NCBI GenBank assembly: GCA_002709235.1
Contig: PAQI01000011.1
Span: 85,680 to 149,679 of the forward strand
Reading direction: 5' to 3'
DNA from: Hirschia sp.
GTDB taxonomy: Bacteria > Pseudomonadota > Alphaproteobacteria > Caulobacterales > Hyphomonadaceae
DNA length: 64,000 bases
The notes below the pieces were generated by a model. That model worked only from the letters and a program-made list of their open reading frames with translations, was not told the origin of the DNA and made no database searches. Positions 28,172 to 35,969 of the stretch are shown here, piece after piece. Every line of letters starts with the position of its first letter. The first letter of the stretch is position 1. Made by a program: the position numbers and the translations under genes.

Positions 28172-28591
28172 CTAGGCCGCGTGCTCCCAGATGGATTCAT
28201 TGATCACCTTTGGCGGCAACGCACCCTCTTTTTGCAACTGCATGAGATAGGCGAGTGTCGTGATGGGAGCGTCAACAATCCGAAATTGCACATCGGTACG
28301 CGAACGTGCTTTCGCCGGACGCACAAAAAGCGCAGCATTTGCGTCCGTCTTGTCGCCCAGCAAAGCCGCCAATGCGATCAGGAGTTCCAGACGCGGACGC
28401 ACATCATCTGCCTGAAAGAACAGTTCCCGGCCGATTTCCACAGCTTCAACAGCCGTCAGTTGAAAGGATGGAACGTTTGAAATCAGATGCCCCAGCTTCG
28501 CAGCCGTCGCGGCAGCGTCACCAACATCTATAACTTTATCATTTATCAGGAATAGCATGACCGGTTCCACAAACACGTGCAGCTTCACCAT
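28172..28591 (-). CDS. Conserved hypothetical protein
   Basis: A 139-residue, mostly helical, neutral protein with no signal peptide and no family I recognise. The N-terminal MVKLHVFVEPVMLFLINDK is hydrophobic but too short and charged for a clear membrane helix. The start has no good ribosome-binding site, so it is uncertain. It follows a DUF1491 gene on the same strand with a 74-base gap and may share its transcript. Confidence 0.55.
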   Translation of the reverse strand: MVKLHVFVEPVMLFLINDKVIDVGDAAATAAKLGHLISNVPSFQLTAVEAVEIGRELFFQADDVRPRLELLIALAALLGDKTDANAALFVRPAKARSRTDVQFRIVDAPITTLAYLMQLQKEGALPPKVINESIWEHAA

Positions 28592-28665
28592 AGCGAAACG
28601 GCATTAAGGAATGCCTGTTTCTTCGGTCAAAACTTCATTGATCGTGCTGTAGATACCAAACGGAG

Positions 28666-29025
28666 TCAGGAAAACGGGTCTTTATCGGGAAGAATGCGTT
28701 CTGTCAGAAAGTGCCGCCCGGCGTGATCCTGAATTTCTACAATCCACAGATCCGGATCAGATGTGATACGGCCCTCAATATAGGCATTTGCATCACTTTC
28801 AGTTTCTGCGGGGCTCCCTTGCGGCAGTCGCCTGAAAACGGTTGGACCATCGGGATTGAAAGCCTTGCCATACACAGAACCGCCGCCCTTCCCATCGATG
28901 ATTTTTACCAGCACATCACCGCGTTCCTTGTCCCCCACTCTCTCTATAGTTGAGTAGCTTCCTTCAATATTCGCGCGCCTGGTGAGGGCTTGCACCCATA
29001 ACTGTGTTTCCAACTGCAAAGACAT
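28666..29025 (-). CDS. DUF1491 family protein
   Basis: A 119-residue protein. The layout fits DUF1491: ETQLWVQALTRRANIEG at the start, a GDVLVKIIDGKGGGSVYGKA beta region, a Thr-Val-Phe-Arg-Arg-Leu stretch and a D-A-N-A-Y-I-E-G-R helix before a final acidic beta strand. The family is found in alphaproteobacteria and has no known function. AAAGAG precedes the ATG. Confidence 0.75.
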   Translation of the reverse strand: MSLQLETQLWVQALTRRANIEGSYSTIERVGDKERGDVLVKIIDGKGGGSVYGKAFNPDGPTVFRRLPQGSPAETESDANAYIEGRITSDPDLWIVEIQDHAGRHFLTERILPDKDPFS

Positions 29026-29145
29026 GAGTTGATCTCTTTATCTTTCATTAAGAACTGGTATATGGAACGCGCTCATTTCTTATCAACTTTGCTTACATGT
29101 CATTTGAATTCCACAGCATAGAACGAACACAGGGGATAGTGCAGA

Positions 29146-29454
29146 ATGCACGCTAAGACCATCTCTCGAATCGCAGGCTGTTTCAGCTTGGCGATCGCGG
29201 CAGTCCCTGCGGCTCACGCCCAGTCGGCCATGCAAGGCGGCGCTTTTCCGATCATTATCATAGCGCTTGTTGTCCTGTGCTTTTCAGGTCTGATCTTTCT
29301 GGCGCTTGAACACGCAGCCTATAGCCGTGAACTGTCTGCTGGTGTTGATACAAACACAATGTTCGCCCAGCGCAAGATCGAGAAACCCACTCACATCGCG
29401 CAAAATGACGATGCAACCCCCCGCGCAAAGACCGCAAACCGCGCAGCAGCCTGA
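29146..29454 (+). CDS. Small exported or membrane protein
   Basis: A 102-residue protein with a signal peptide (cleavage near AHAQS, residue 26), one strong membrane helix (about 33-53, FPIIIIALVVLCFSGLIFLAL) and a charged disordered tail. GGGGA precedes the ATG. No family is recognised. The following gene begins 46 bases after its stop, so the two may be co-expressed at the inner membrane. Confidence 0.6.
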   Translation: MHAKTISRIAGCFSLAIAAVPAAHAQSAMQGGAFPIIIIALVVLCFSGLIFLALEHAAYSRELSAGVDTNTMFAQRKIEKPTHIAQNDDATPRAKTANRAAA

Positions 29455-29499
29455 TTGGCTTTACTTCCGGGCAAGAAGCACTGTGCTACACACTGCTCC

Positions 29500-30522
29500 A
29501 TGCGTTCAGAAATACCAAGTTTCATCTTCCGGCACCTCTCATTAAGCCGCGCCCCTGGCAGTCGGCCAGCGCTGCTGGCTGCCCTTGCCAGCCTGGTCAT
29601 GTCCGCCACTGCTTTGGCACAGGAAGCTGACAGCGCCTTTCTGGAACGCGCCGCTCTGCGCGCAGCCAACACGAACTGCAAATTCCTTGACGCCTCGGAA
29701 GCCCTCGCACTCGACATGGGTTACTGGCAGGCGCGCGGTGCCTTGCTGCGTGGGAACTACGAGCTGAGCAGCGTCAACGCCATGCAGTTCGAGGCTGAAG
29801 ACTATGCCATCAGCAAGCCTTGTGAAGATGAAGCCTTGCTGGCCGCCACCGAGCGCCTGAAAAACGCGTTCCTGGCCTTCTCGCGCACGCCCTTCATGGA
29901 ATATTCCGGCATGTACCGCCAATGGACGGCGACACGGACCCTGACCGATGTCTGGGCCGCCCATCAGGAAGACAATGTAACAGGGGTCCGGCTCGGCCTG
30001 ATCTATCCTCAACGCTCAAGTGACCCCATGGGGTTTGCCGATCCTGACAAGCCGCGCGAACAAAGTGTCTTTGCGGTCCTGCTACCATTGCCAAAAGGCA
30101 TGACGGCACCTTCAACAGCCCACCTCATCGTGCGTAACCCGGCGAAGGAGCCCAATCCCTGGTTGGGTGGACCGTTTGGCTGGGGTGGTTCAGGATTGTC
30201 GATCCCACCGCTTGCGCTGACCAACCGTATTTTTCCGGCAAAGCGCCAGATCGTCGACGCCCCGCCCTATGGCGATGGCGGAGCCACGCCCGGCGTGCTC
30301 TTCATGTTCGACGAGAAGGCACAAGGCCAGTTCGAAGCGCTCGACCCGCGCGAAGCCGTCAGGATCGATTTCATCCCCTCTGATCGCGACAAGTCGTCAA
30401 GGCCCATGTCAGTATTGATCGAGGTCGGCGATTTTCGCGCGGCAGCCGCCTTCAGCAAGATCCCGCGAAACCGGCCCGAGCCACAGACAGCCAAGGCTGA
30501 AGCCGCGGCTGTGGGCCATTAA
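29500..30522 (+). CDS. Secreted protein of unknown function
   Basis: A 340-residue protein. The ATG at 29500 gives a signal peptide with a long charged start and cleavage near ATALAQEA; a TTG start directly after the previous stop (29455) is possible. The first 100 residues hold four cysteines in a helical part (NTNCKFLDASEALALDMGYW, KPCEDEALLAATERLKNAF), which may form disulphides. The rest is beta-rich with a Trp/Gly/Pro segment (PWLGGPFGWGGSGLSIPP). No domain is recognised. It converges on the histidine-kinase gene with 15 bases between stops. Confidence 0.65.
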   Translation: MRSEIPSFIFRHLSLSRAPGSRPALLAALASLVMSATALAQEADSAFLERAALRAANTNCKFLDASEALALDMGYWQARGALLRGNYELSSVNAMQFEAEDYAISKPCEDEALLAATERLKNAFLAFSRTPFMEYSGMYRQWTATRTLTDVWAAHQEDNVTGVRLGLIYPQRSSDPMGFADPDKPREQSVFAVLLPLPKGMTAPSTAHLIVRNPAKEPNPWLGGPFGWGGSGLSIPPLALTNRIFPAKRQIVDAPPYGDGGATPGVLFMFDEKAQGQFEALDPREAVRIDFIPSDRDKSSRPMSVLIEVGDFRAAAAFSKIPRNRPEPQTAKAEAAAVGH

Positions 30523-30537
30523 GCCAACACATCCGGT

Positions 30538-31869
30538 CTAATGGCCCTCATTGGGAAAGGTCGCAACGATCTCTGAGCCCGAACCGGGATTTTCCACCAA
30601 AATCAGCTGGCCGCCATGCAGGTTCATGAAGGCATCGGAAATTGTCAGCCCCAGCCCCGTTCCCTTCGGGCCTGCACGCTGCTGAGAGGCTGTTCCGGCC
30701 TGCTCGAAGGGGCGTTTCAAGGCCTGGAAAAGCGCCTGATCCATTCCGCTTCCCGTATCGCGAACACTGAGTTGTGCAGCCTTGTCCCCCTGCTGCACCC
30801 GCACTTCAACCTGGCCACCACGTGGCGTATATTTGATGGCGTTTGACAGCAGGTTCAAAGTCACCTGGCGCACAGCGCGCGGATCAGCAAAGGCGGCGAC
30901 ATCCTGATCCGGACGCAACATCTTCAATGACACATCCGAGCGCCTTGCCTGATCTCCCATGAACCGGACCGCTTCCTCGACAATATCGGATAATGAGATC
31001 TCGATAGGTGAGATTTCATAGCGACCTGCCTCAATCTTGGACAGGTCCAGCACATCATCAACGATGACCTGAAGTGACTGTCCGCCCTCATGTATCAGAC
31101 CGGCATACTCCTGGTAACGCTCCGGCAGTGGTCCGAATAGCCCTGTTTTCATGGCTTCTGAAAAACCCAGAATCGCATTCAACGGCGTACGCAGTTCATG
31201 GCTGGTCTGCGCAAAGAAGCTCGTGCGTGCCTCCATGGATTTCTTCAAGGCGTTGACATCGCGCCGCGCATCGCGCCAGCGTTTTTCCATGCCGGCCCGT
31301 GCCCGCATCGCTGCATCGACATCGTCAATCAATGCCTTGCGCTGCGCAACAGATCTCCACCGCCAACGGATGATCAATGCAGCAAAATAGATAATGGCAG
31401 CCCCGGTCAGGAACGCAGGAGCCGGTGCATATTCATCCGGGATTAACCCAGAATGCCCAAATGCAACAAAGAGTGCCGAGAAGCTGAACCCAAGCAGTGA
31501 AAAGACCACAGCTTCTATCGCCAACCGCGAACGCCCCCTTGCCAGAGCAGTGGCTACCGGAAGGAAAAACAGCACGCAAAGGGAAGAATTTGCCCCTCCG
31601 GTCATGGCTGTTGCAGCTGTTGCAGTAAGCGTCCAGGCCGTGATTTCGATCTCATCAGCACCGTTTGCAGACACCGCTTCGCCGATCAGACCCAGTACAA
31701 CAGGCGCACAAGCGATCAGAATCAGGCCCGCTATGTGAGGCGCTATTCCGCTGATCCACGCAAGGAAGGCAGCTGCACAGCAGAGCATGATCCAGGCTAT
31801 TCGAGCGCCTGACATGTCGTGAGACCCGTTCAATCTTGTTGACCGACGAGCGGTATTTTCTTCAGGCAT
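30538..31869 (-). CDS. Sensor histidine kinase, DivJ/PleC-like
   Basis: A 443-residue kinase. About six membrane helices fill residues 23-168 with only short loops. HisKA carries H224 (FAQTSHELRTPLNAILGFSEA) and a segment typical of DivJ/PleC kinases (FGPLPERYQEYAGLIHEGGQ, VLDLSKIEAGRYE). HATPase motifs follow: NLLSNAIKYTPRGG, DTGSGM, KGTGLGLTIS. There is no receiver domain, so an unlinked regulator must be the partner; in Caulobacterales this is DivK/PleD. Calling it divJ would need phylogeny. It is transcribed away from a secreted-protein gene across a 121-base gap. Confidence 0.88.
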   Translation of the reverse strand: MPEENTARRSTRLNGSHDMSGARIAWIMLCCAAAFLAWISGIAPHIAGLILIACAPVVLGLIGEAVSANGADEIEITAWTLTATAATAMTGGANSSLCVLFFLPVATALARGRSRLAIEAVVFSLLGFSFSALFVAFGHSGLIPDEYAPAPAFLTGAAIIYFAALIIRWRWRSVAQRKALIDDVDAAMRARAGMEKRWRDARRDVNALKKSMEARTSFFAQTSHELRTPLNAILGFSEAMKTGLFGPLPERYQEYAGLIHEGGQSLQVIVDDVLDLSKIEAGRYEISPIEISLSDIVEEAVRFMGDQARRSDVSLKMLRPDQDVAAFADPRAVRQVTLNLLSNAIKYTPRGGQVEVRVQQGDKAAQLSVRDTGSGMDQALFQALKRPFEQAGTASQQRAGPKGTGLGLTISDAFMNLHGGQLILVENPGSGSEIVATFPNEGH

Positions 31870-31990
31870 AATAACCGCGCATAAACGAATCTAACCTATT
31901 CATAAATTTAGAAGCACTTTGCGGGCCATACATGTTAAAACCCGCTTCATATCTGAAGCCCCCCAGCTTTGTTTCGGAGTAGACAAATAT

Positions 31991-33007
31991 ATGAGACTTC
32001 TGAAATTGATCGCCCCGGCCGCCCTGGCAGTCGGATTGGCAAGCACTTCGTTCGCCCAGACCGCAACCCCGGAAGCACAATCAGCTGCCGCAACCGCCTC
32101 ACCGGCAAAACGCAGTGTCATACCATCTGCCGCCGCCACCTATGCCACCTTTCAAGGTGATATTGGCGAAATTGGTGCCAAGCCCCTGTCGTCCCAGGCT
32201 GAAATTGAACAGAAACTCGATGCTCTTGGCGGTCACAACCCTGGCAAGCTGACAAATGGGTGGATGTCCTACTCCGCACTCGTCGCTGCACAGAACCGTG
32301 AATTCGCGGCCTCCGTGCGCGATATCGACAGCTATTACGGCCGTGAGCGCCTCCTCGCCGCCCTGGAAAAAAACCCGGCCTATGTCACTCAGCTGGACGG
32401 TGGCGACAAGGCGCTGCAATCCGCACTGGCCGCCGCAAAGGCCGACTCACGCCGCATGGCAAGTGCAGCCGCCTTCATGGAATCACAGGAATCCAGCCTT
32501 CAGAACAAGAGCTGGGTCAAGGAACGCATCCGTGACGGCAAGGACCGCGCAGACAAGCTGTTGTCCATGTCCTATTCCGGTCGCCCTGTCTCTGCATCCG
32601 CACGCGAACTGTTTGCCGGTGACGGTGTTGGTGCCATGCTGGAAAACGCTGGCTCTCCCGGTGCAACATCTGTCTGGGATCGCGCCAGCATTCTGGTCTC
32701 CAACGCCCCCGGATCAGCTCTGACCAGCTTTACTGGACCGAAATACCAGGTGAACCCGTCCCGGACCGAGACAGCCAACCACATGGCTTCCCTGGCTGCC
32801 TATGAAATCGTCGGTCAGGCAGACGCATCCCAGAAGGGTGTGCAGAACGCCATGAACGACCGCAAGGCGGAAGATTGTTTTGACTTCGCCCAGTTGCAGC
32901 TTCGCGGCTGTGTGGCCGGCCAGTCTGACCATTACGGCCTTCAGGCCTGTCTTCGCCAACATGCAATTTCCGATGTAGGGGCTTGCGTCGGCGAAGTCGC
33001 CCGCTAA
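31991..33007 (+). CDS. Secreted alpha-helical protein of unknown function
   Basis: A 338-residue protein. The ATG at 31991 opens a clean signal peptide (MRLLKLIAPAALAVGLASTS, cleavage after FA-QT). The mature part is helical and Ala/Ser-rich, with Arg/Lys clusters in LQNKSWVKERIRDGKDRADK, and ends in a cysteine-rich segment with four cysteines (EDCFDFAQLQLRGCVAG, QACLRQHAISDVGACVGE), probably two periplasmic disulphides. No known family is recognised. Codon use is like its neighbours. It is a single gene divergent from the DivJ/PleC-like kinase. Confidence 0.7.
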   Translation: MRLLKLIAPAALAVGLASTSFAQTATPEAQSAAATASPAKRSVIPSAAATYATFQGDIGEIGAKPLSSQAEIEQKLDALGGHNPGKLTNGWMSYSALVAAQNREFAASVRDIDSYYGRERLLAALEKNPAYVTQLDGGDKALQSALAAAKADSRRMASAAAFMESQESSLQNKSWVKERIRDGKDRADKLLSMSYSGRPVSASARELFAGDGVGAMLENAGSPGATSVWDRASILVSNAPGSALTSFTGPKYQVNPSRTETANHMASLAAYEIVGQADASQKGVQNAMNDRKAEDCFDFAQLQLRGCVAGQSDHYGLQACLRQHAISDVGACVGEVAR

Positions 33008-33079
33008 ACCGTAACTGACGAGCAATCAACAAGGCATGGCCCGCTTGCATCATCGTGCAGGCGGGCCATCTTTATAGAC

Positions 33080-33514
33080 ATGACCACAGACCACGCCACA
33101 ATCGAAGACGCAGCCAGCGACATGCGCGAAGACTTTGCCTTCCTGGAAGACTGGGAAGCGCGCTATGCGCATATCATCGATCTTGGCAAGGCGCTGGAAC
33201 CTCTGTCCGACAGCGAAATGAACGAGGCCAACAAGGTTCGCGGCTGCGCCAGCCAGGTCTGGTTGGTCTCCGAACCCTCCGATATACCCGGTGCCCTGCG
33301 CTTTCGTGGTGGATCAGACGCCATTCTGGTCTCGGGCCTGATCGCGCTATTGCTCAACCTCTATTCGGACCGCAAGCCGAAAGACATTCTGACCTTTGAC
33401 GCCAAGGCGTTTTTCCATGAACTCGGCGTGGATGAAGCCTTGAGCCCACAACGTTCCAATGGTTTCCATGCAATGATCGCCCGCATCAATGCAGAGGCCG
33501 AAGCCGCCGCCTGA
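33080..33514 (+). CDS. sufE: Fe-S cluster assembly sulfur acceptor SufE
   Basis: A 144-residue protein. The signature NKVRGCASQVWL contains the sulphur-accepting cysteine C56; WEARYAHIIDLGKALEPL and GGSDAILVSGLIALLL are typical SufE segments. It takes persulphide from SufS and stimulates its desulphurase activity in Fe-S cluster assembly. It stands away from any suf operon here, as is common in alphaproteobacteria. It converges on the DUF6456 gene. Confidence 0.95.
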   Translation: MTTDHATIEDAASDMREDFAFLEDWEARYAHIIDLGKALEPLSDSEMNEANKVRGCASQVWLVSEPSDIPGALRFRGGSDAILVSGLIALLLNLYSDRKPKDILTFDAKAFFHELGVDEALSPQRSNGFHAMIARINAEAEAAA

Positions 33515-33529
33515 AGCTGCTGTCTTGTC

Positions 33530-34258
33530 TCAACGCAGTGATGGTCCAGCATCAAGTGCATCAGCAAGTATTCGCAGCACGGCTGCCAGCTGGTCGCCAG
33601 CCTCCCCCTTGCGCCACCCAAAACGCCGCTCCAATCGGTTCAAAGACTGACCATTCAAGAGTGCCGCCTGCACAATCTCACGCTGTATCTCATCCAGAGC
33701 AGCATGCACGCGTCTCAATTCATCCTTGTCCTGCATCTGATGGATATAGGCCGCCTCCACAGCCGAGCCCGATCCTGCCCTTTGTGCACCTCCCACTGTA
33801 TCCCAGCTCTGCACGAGGCGCGGACCGCGCATTGTGCGTTCCTGTAGCGCGCAATATCGCTGAGCCGCCAGGACCATATGTTTGTCCAACGGCCCTTCCC
33901 CGCGACGTGCCAATTGCGCAAGCCGCATGAACCCTGTGCCCTGAACTTCAGCGCGCGCAGGGGGGATAACAGGTGCATCCATCATCCCTTTTACCGGTTC
34001 GCGCAGTTGCGCCGCGTCCGCCACTGCATAGGCTTGCGGAACATCCTCACTGGCGATCAGATGGCCGCCTTCGTGCAATAAAGTCAGCACTTCATCGCTC
34101 ACCTCGATCATTGGCCGGCGGCGCAGATCTCCATGCGCAAAGACAGCCCACCCTCCCTGTGGCCTCTGGCGCAACAGGCGATCGCCACTCGACAGCAATC
34201 TCAATACCCGCCCCAGATTCTCATCCACGTTTTGGCCGTGTTTGATAACCCGCATCAT
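33530..34258 (-). CDS. DUF6456 domain protein
   Basis: A 242-residue protein with the DUF6456 layout in its C-terminal half: GFMRLAQLARRGEGPLDKHM, VLAAQRYCALQERTMRGPRL, then DELRRVHAALDEIQREIVQA and an HTH-like helix pair ending LERRFGWRKGEAGDQLAAVL. The N-terminal 100 residues are less conserved. The end resembles a sigma-region-4-like helix-turn-helix, so DNA binding is likely. Its ATG overlaps the stop of the preceding DnaA-domain gene by 4 bases, so the two are translated together. Confidence 0.75.
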   Translation of the reverse strand: MMRVIKHGQNVDENLGRVLRLLSSGDRLLRQRPQGGWAVFAHGDLRRRPMIEVSDEVLTLLHEGGHLIASEDVPQAYAVADAAQLREPVKGMMDAPVIPPARAEVQGTGFMRLAQLARRGEGPLDKHMVLAAQRYCALQERTMRGPRLVQSWDTVGGAQRAGSGSAVEAAYIHQMQDKDELRRVHAALDEIQREIVQAALLNGQSLNRLERRFGWRKGEAGDQLAAVLRILADALDAGPSLR

Positions 34259-34599
34259 TGCGGCACCGTCTGCACTGGTGGTGGAGGTGCAGCGCGTGCA
34301 CTATCCTCGAGCGCCGCCACCCAGTCATCAAATTGCGGATCATCGCGGCGGTCTTCCACCAGATGACAGGCATGCGCCACGGTCGACCTGTCGCGGCCGA
34401 ATGCATAGGCCACGCGTGCCAGGCTCATGCCCAATCCGGTATGAGCCAGATACATAGCCACCTGCCGGGCAAATGCCGCATCACGCCGCTTGCGCGTTCG
34501 TGCCAGCAAATCCGCCTCAGACACACCCAGCGCATATCCCGCCAGGCCCACAACCAGACGCGCATGCGCGGCATCCTTCACCCATTTTTCCTGTATCAT
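34255..34599 (-). CDS. Free-standing DnaA domain IV-like DNA-binding protein
   Basis: A 114-residue protein containing only a DnaA C-terminal-like helix-turn-helix. ARQVAMYLAHTGLGMSLARVAYAFGRDRSTVAHA corresponds to the DnaA segment that contacts DnaA boxes (usual signature G-x-R-D-H-T/S-T-V). There is no ATPase domain. Such proteins could compete with DnaA at the origin or act as regulators, an inference from the fold alone. It is the first gene of a two-gene unit with the DUF6456 protein. Confidence 0.85.
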   Translation of the reverse strand: MIQEKWVKDAAHARLVVGLAGYALGVSEADLLARTRKRRDAAFARQVAMYLAHTGLGMSLARVAYAFGRDRSTVAHACHLVEDRRDDPQFDDWVAALEDSARAAPPPPVQTVPQ

Positions 34600-34611
34600 T
34601 CATCCTACTCC

Positions 34612-34634
34612 CATGCTGGATAAGCCTCAGCATG
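34612..34634. promoter_or_regulatory. Inverted repeat just upstream of the DnaA-domain gene
   Basis: CATGCTG (34612-34618) and CAGCATG (34628-34634) are perfect complements around a 9-base spacer, 13 bases before the start codon. It could be an operator for autoregulation or a leader hairpin. It does not match a DnaA box. Confidence 0.35.
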
Positions 34635-34759
34635 CACCCCATTCCTCGGTGTAGGATTATTTTCCTATATTTGGACCATGCGTCAAGCCCGGTGGTGAGG
34701 AACCATCGGGACAGGGCATCATGAAAAGGGTGAGGATAGCGCTTTGGTCAGGACGCAGC

Positions 34760-35257
34760 TCAGGCGGCGTGGGAATAATCCGAGCCAGCCACTTCATCTT
34801 CGGCAATGCCCTTGGCCAGCTTGTCAGCATTCACCACACGATCATGACACAGGACAAAGGAGATTTCCCCCGCATCATTCAGCAGGGGAAGACGCAACCA
34901 GCAATGTATGTCGTCCACATTGACATCACGCTGCCCGTAGAGCGGTCGCCCACTCGACAAGGCACGCAACACCGTTTTGACCGAGAATGATCTACGGCTG
35001 AGTCGATCGATCTCTTCAATACAGCGTCCTCGCGCCTCAACACCGAGCACGCGCCTGATCTCTGTTCCAGCAAGCCGGAAGTAAAGATCATCATTGGACT
35101 GTTCAATGATCGAGATGAATGCAAGCTCTGTCAGGAATTGCGCAGGCTGCATATCTTCGCGATAAGCAGGCGCGCCGCCTTCCGCATGCACGATCCATTC
35201 ATTCAACAGGGTCTGCTGGCCAATCAAGGCCAGCGTATCTCTGTTATCAGTCATCAA
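34760..35257 (-). CDS. PAS domain protein (PAS_5 type)
   Basis: A 165-residue protein consisting of one PAS-like domain. The pattern DLYFRLAGTEIRRVLGVEARG, then CIEEIDRLSRRSF and LRLPLLNDAGEISFVLCH is typical of the alphaproteobacterial PAS_5 family, small sensory proteins without an output domain. Ligand and partner are unknown. It is a single gene upstream of the DnaA-domain unit on the same strand (160-base gap). Confidence 0.75.
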   Translation of the reverse strand: MMTDNRDTLALIGQQTLLNEWIVHAEGGAPAYREDMQPAQFLTELAFISIIEQSNDDLYFRLAGTEIRRVLGVEARGRCIEEIDRLSRRSFSVKTVLRALSSGRPLYGQRDVNVDDIHCWLRLPLLNDAGEISFVLCHDRVVNADKLAKGIAEDEVAGSDYSHAA

Positions 35258-35410
35258 GCGCCCCTGCCCTTAGACCAGTTCAAAATAACGAATCAGATCA
35301 TCACCAACAGACATGCCTTTGGCAAGAGTCCGGATTCGCTTTTCTTGAAAAGGGCAAAACAAACACATAATAGTGTGGTTAACGCGCCAACAAGATTGGT
35401 TAAAGAACCG

Positions 35411-35842
35411 TTACTTCTTGGGCATTCCCAGGCCCATACGCTTGGCAAGCTCGGATCGTTGCTTGGCATAGTTGGGAGCGACCATCGGATAGTCAGCGGG
35501 AAGCCCCCACTTCTCGCGATACTCCTCGGGCGTCATATCATAACGCGTACGTAAATGTCGTTTGAGAGATTTGAACATCTTGCCGTCTTCCAGGCAGATC
35601 AGATAATCATCGTTAAGTGATTTCTTGACAGACACGGCTGGCTTCAAATCAATCTTCGCGTCAACGCTTTCGTGTCCGTGAAGTTCAAATACTACATGAT
35701 ACACTTTTTCTATCAAACCGGGCAGGTCAGCTACTGGTACAGGATTGTTACCAACATAAGCTGAAACTATTTCAGACACGATTTCAATAAGTGCAGCGTC
35801 GCTGGAAGTATTATTTACTTCCTCGCTCAATTCCCTGTTCAT
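35411..35842 (-). CDS. mucR: MucR/Ros family transcriptional regulator lacking zinc ligands
   Basis: A 143-residue protein when started at the ATG at 35842, which matches family length; an ATG 17 codons upstream is possible and neither has a good ribosome-binding site. The N-terminal oligomerisation part (LIEIVSEIVSAYVGNNPVPV) and the C-terminal DNA-binding domain (KSLKRHLRTRYDMTPEEYRE, GLPADYPMVAPNYAKQRSEL, KRMGLG) are clear. Compared with Ros, the zinc site keeps C83 and H96 but has D86, R100 and Y101 in place of Cys, His and His. MucR proteins are H-NS-like global repressors that bind AT-rich DNA and act in cell-cycle and surface gene control. Confidence 0.92.
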   Translation of the reverse strand: MNRELSEEVNNTSSDAALIEIVSEIVSAYVGNNPVPVADLPGLIEKVYHVVFELHGHESVDAKIDLKPAVSVKKSLNDDYLICLEDGKMFKSLKRHLRTRYDMTPEEYREKWGLPADYPMVAPNYAKQRSELAKRMGLGMPKK

Positions 35843-35969
35843 TTTATCAATGGACCCCAACTGCTCTAGCCTTAAGTAGAGCAAGTCCGACATGTACGAT
35901 CAAATGTAAAGGAGAAATGGCAGTTGCACTCAACGCACAATTGCTTGTGCCGCCAAGATTCAACCAAAG

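Noticed and set aside
35842-35893. Upstream start for the MucR-family gene
   Set aside because: It would add 17 residues not found in typical MucR proteins and has no better ribosome-binding site; kept only as an alternative.
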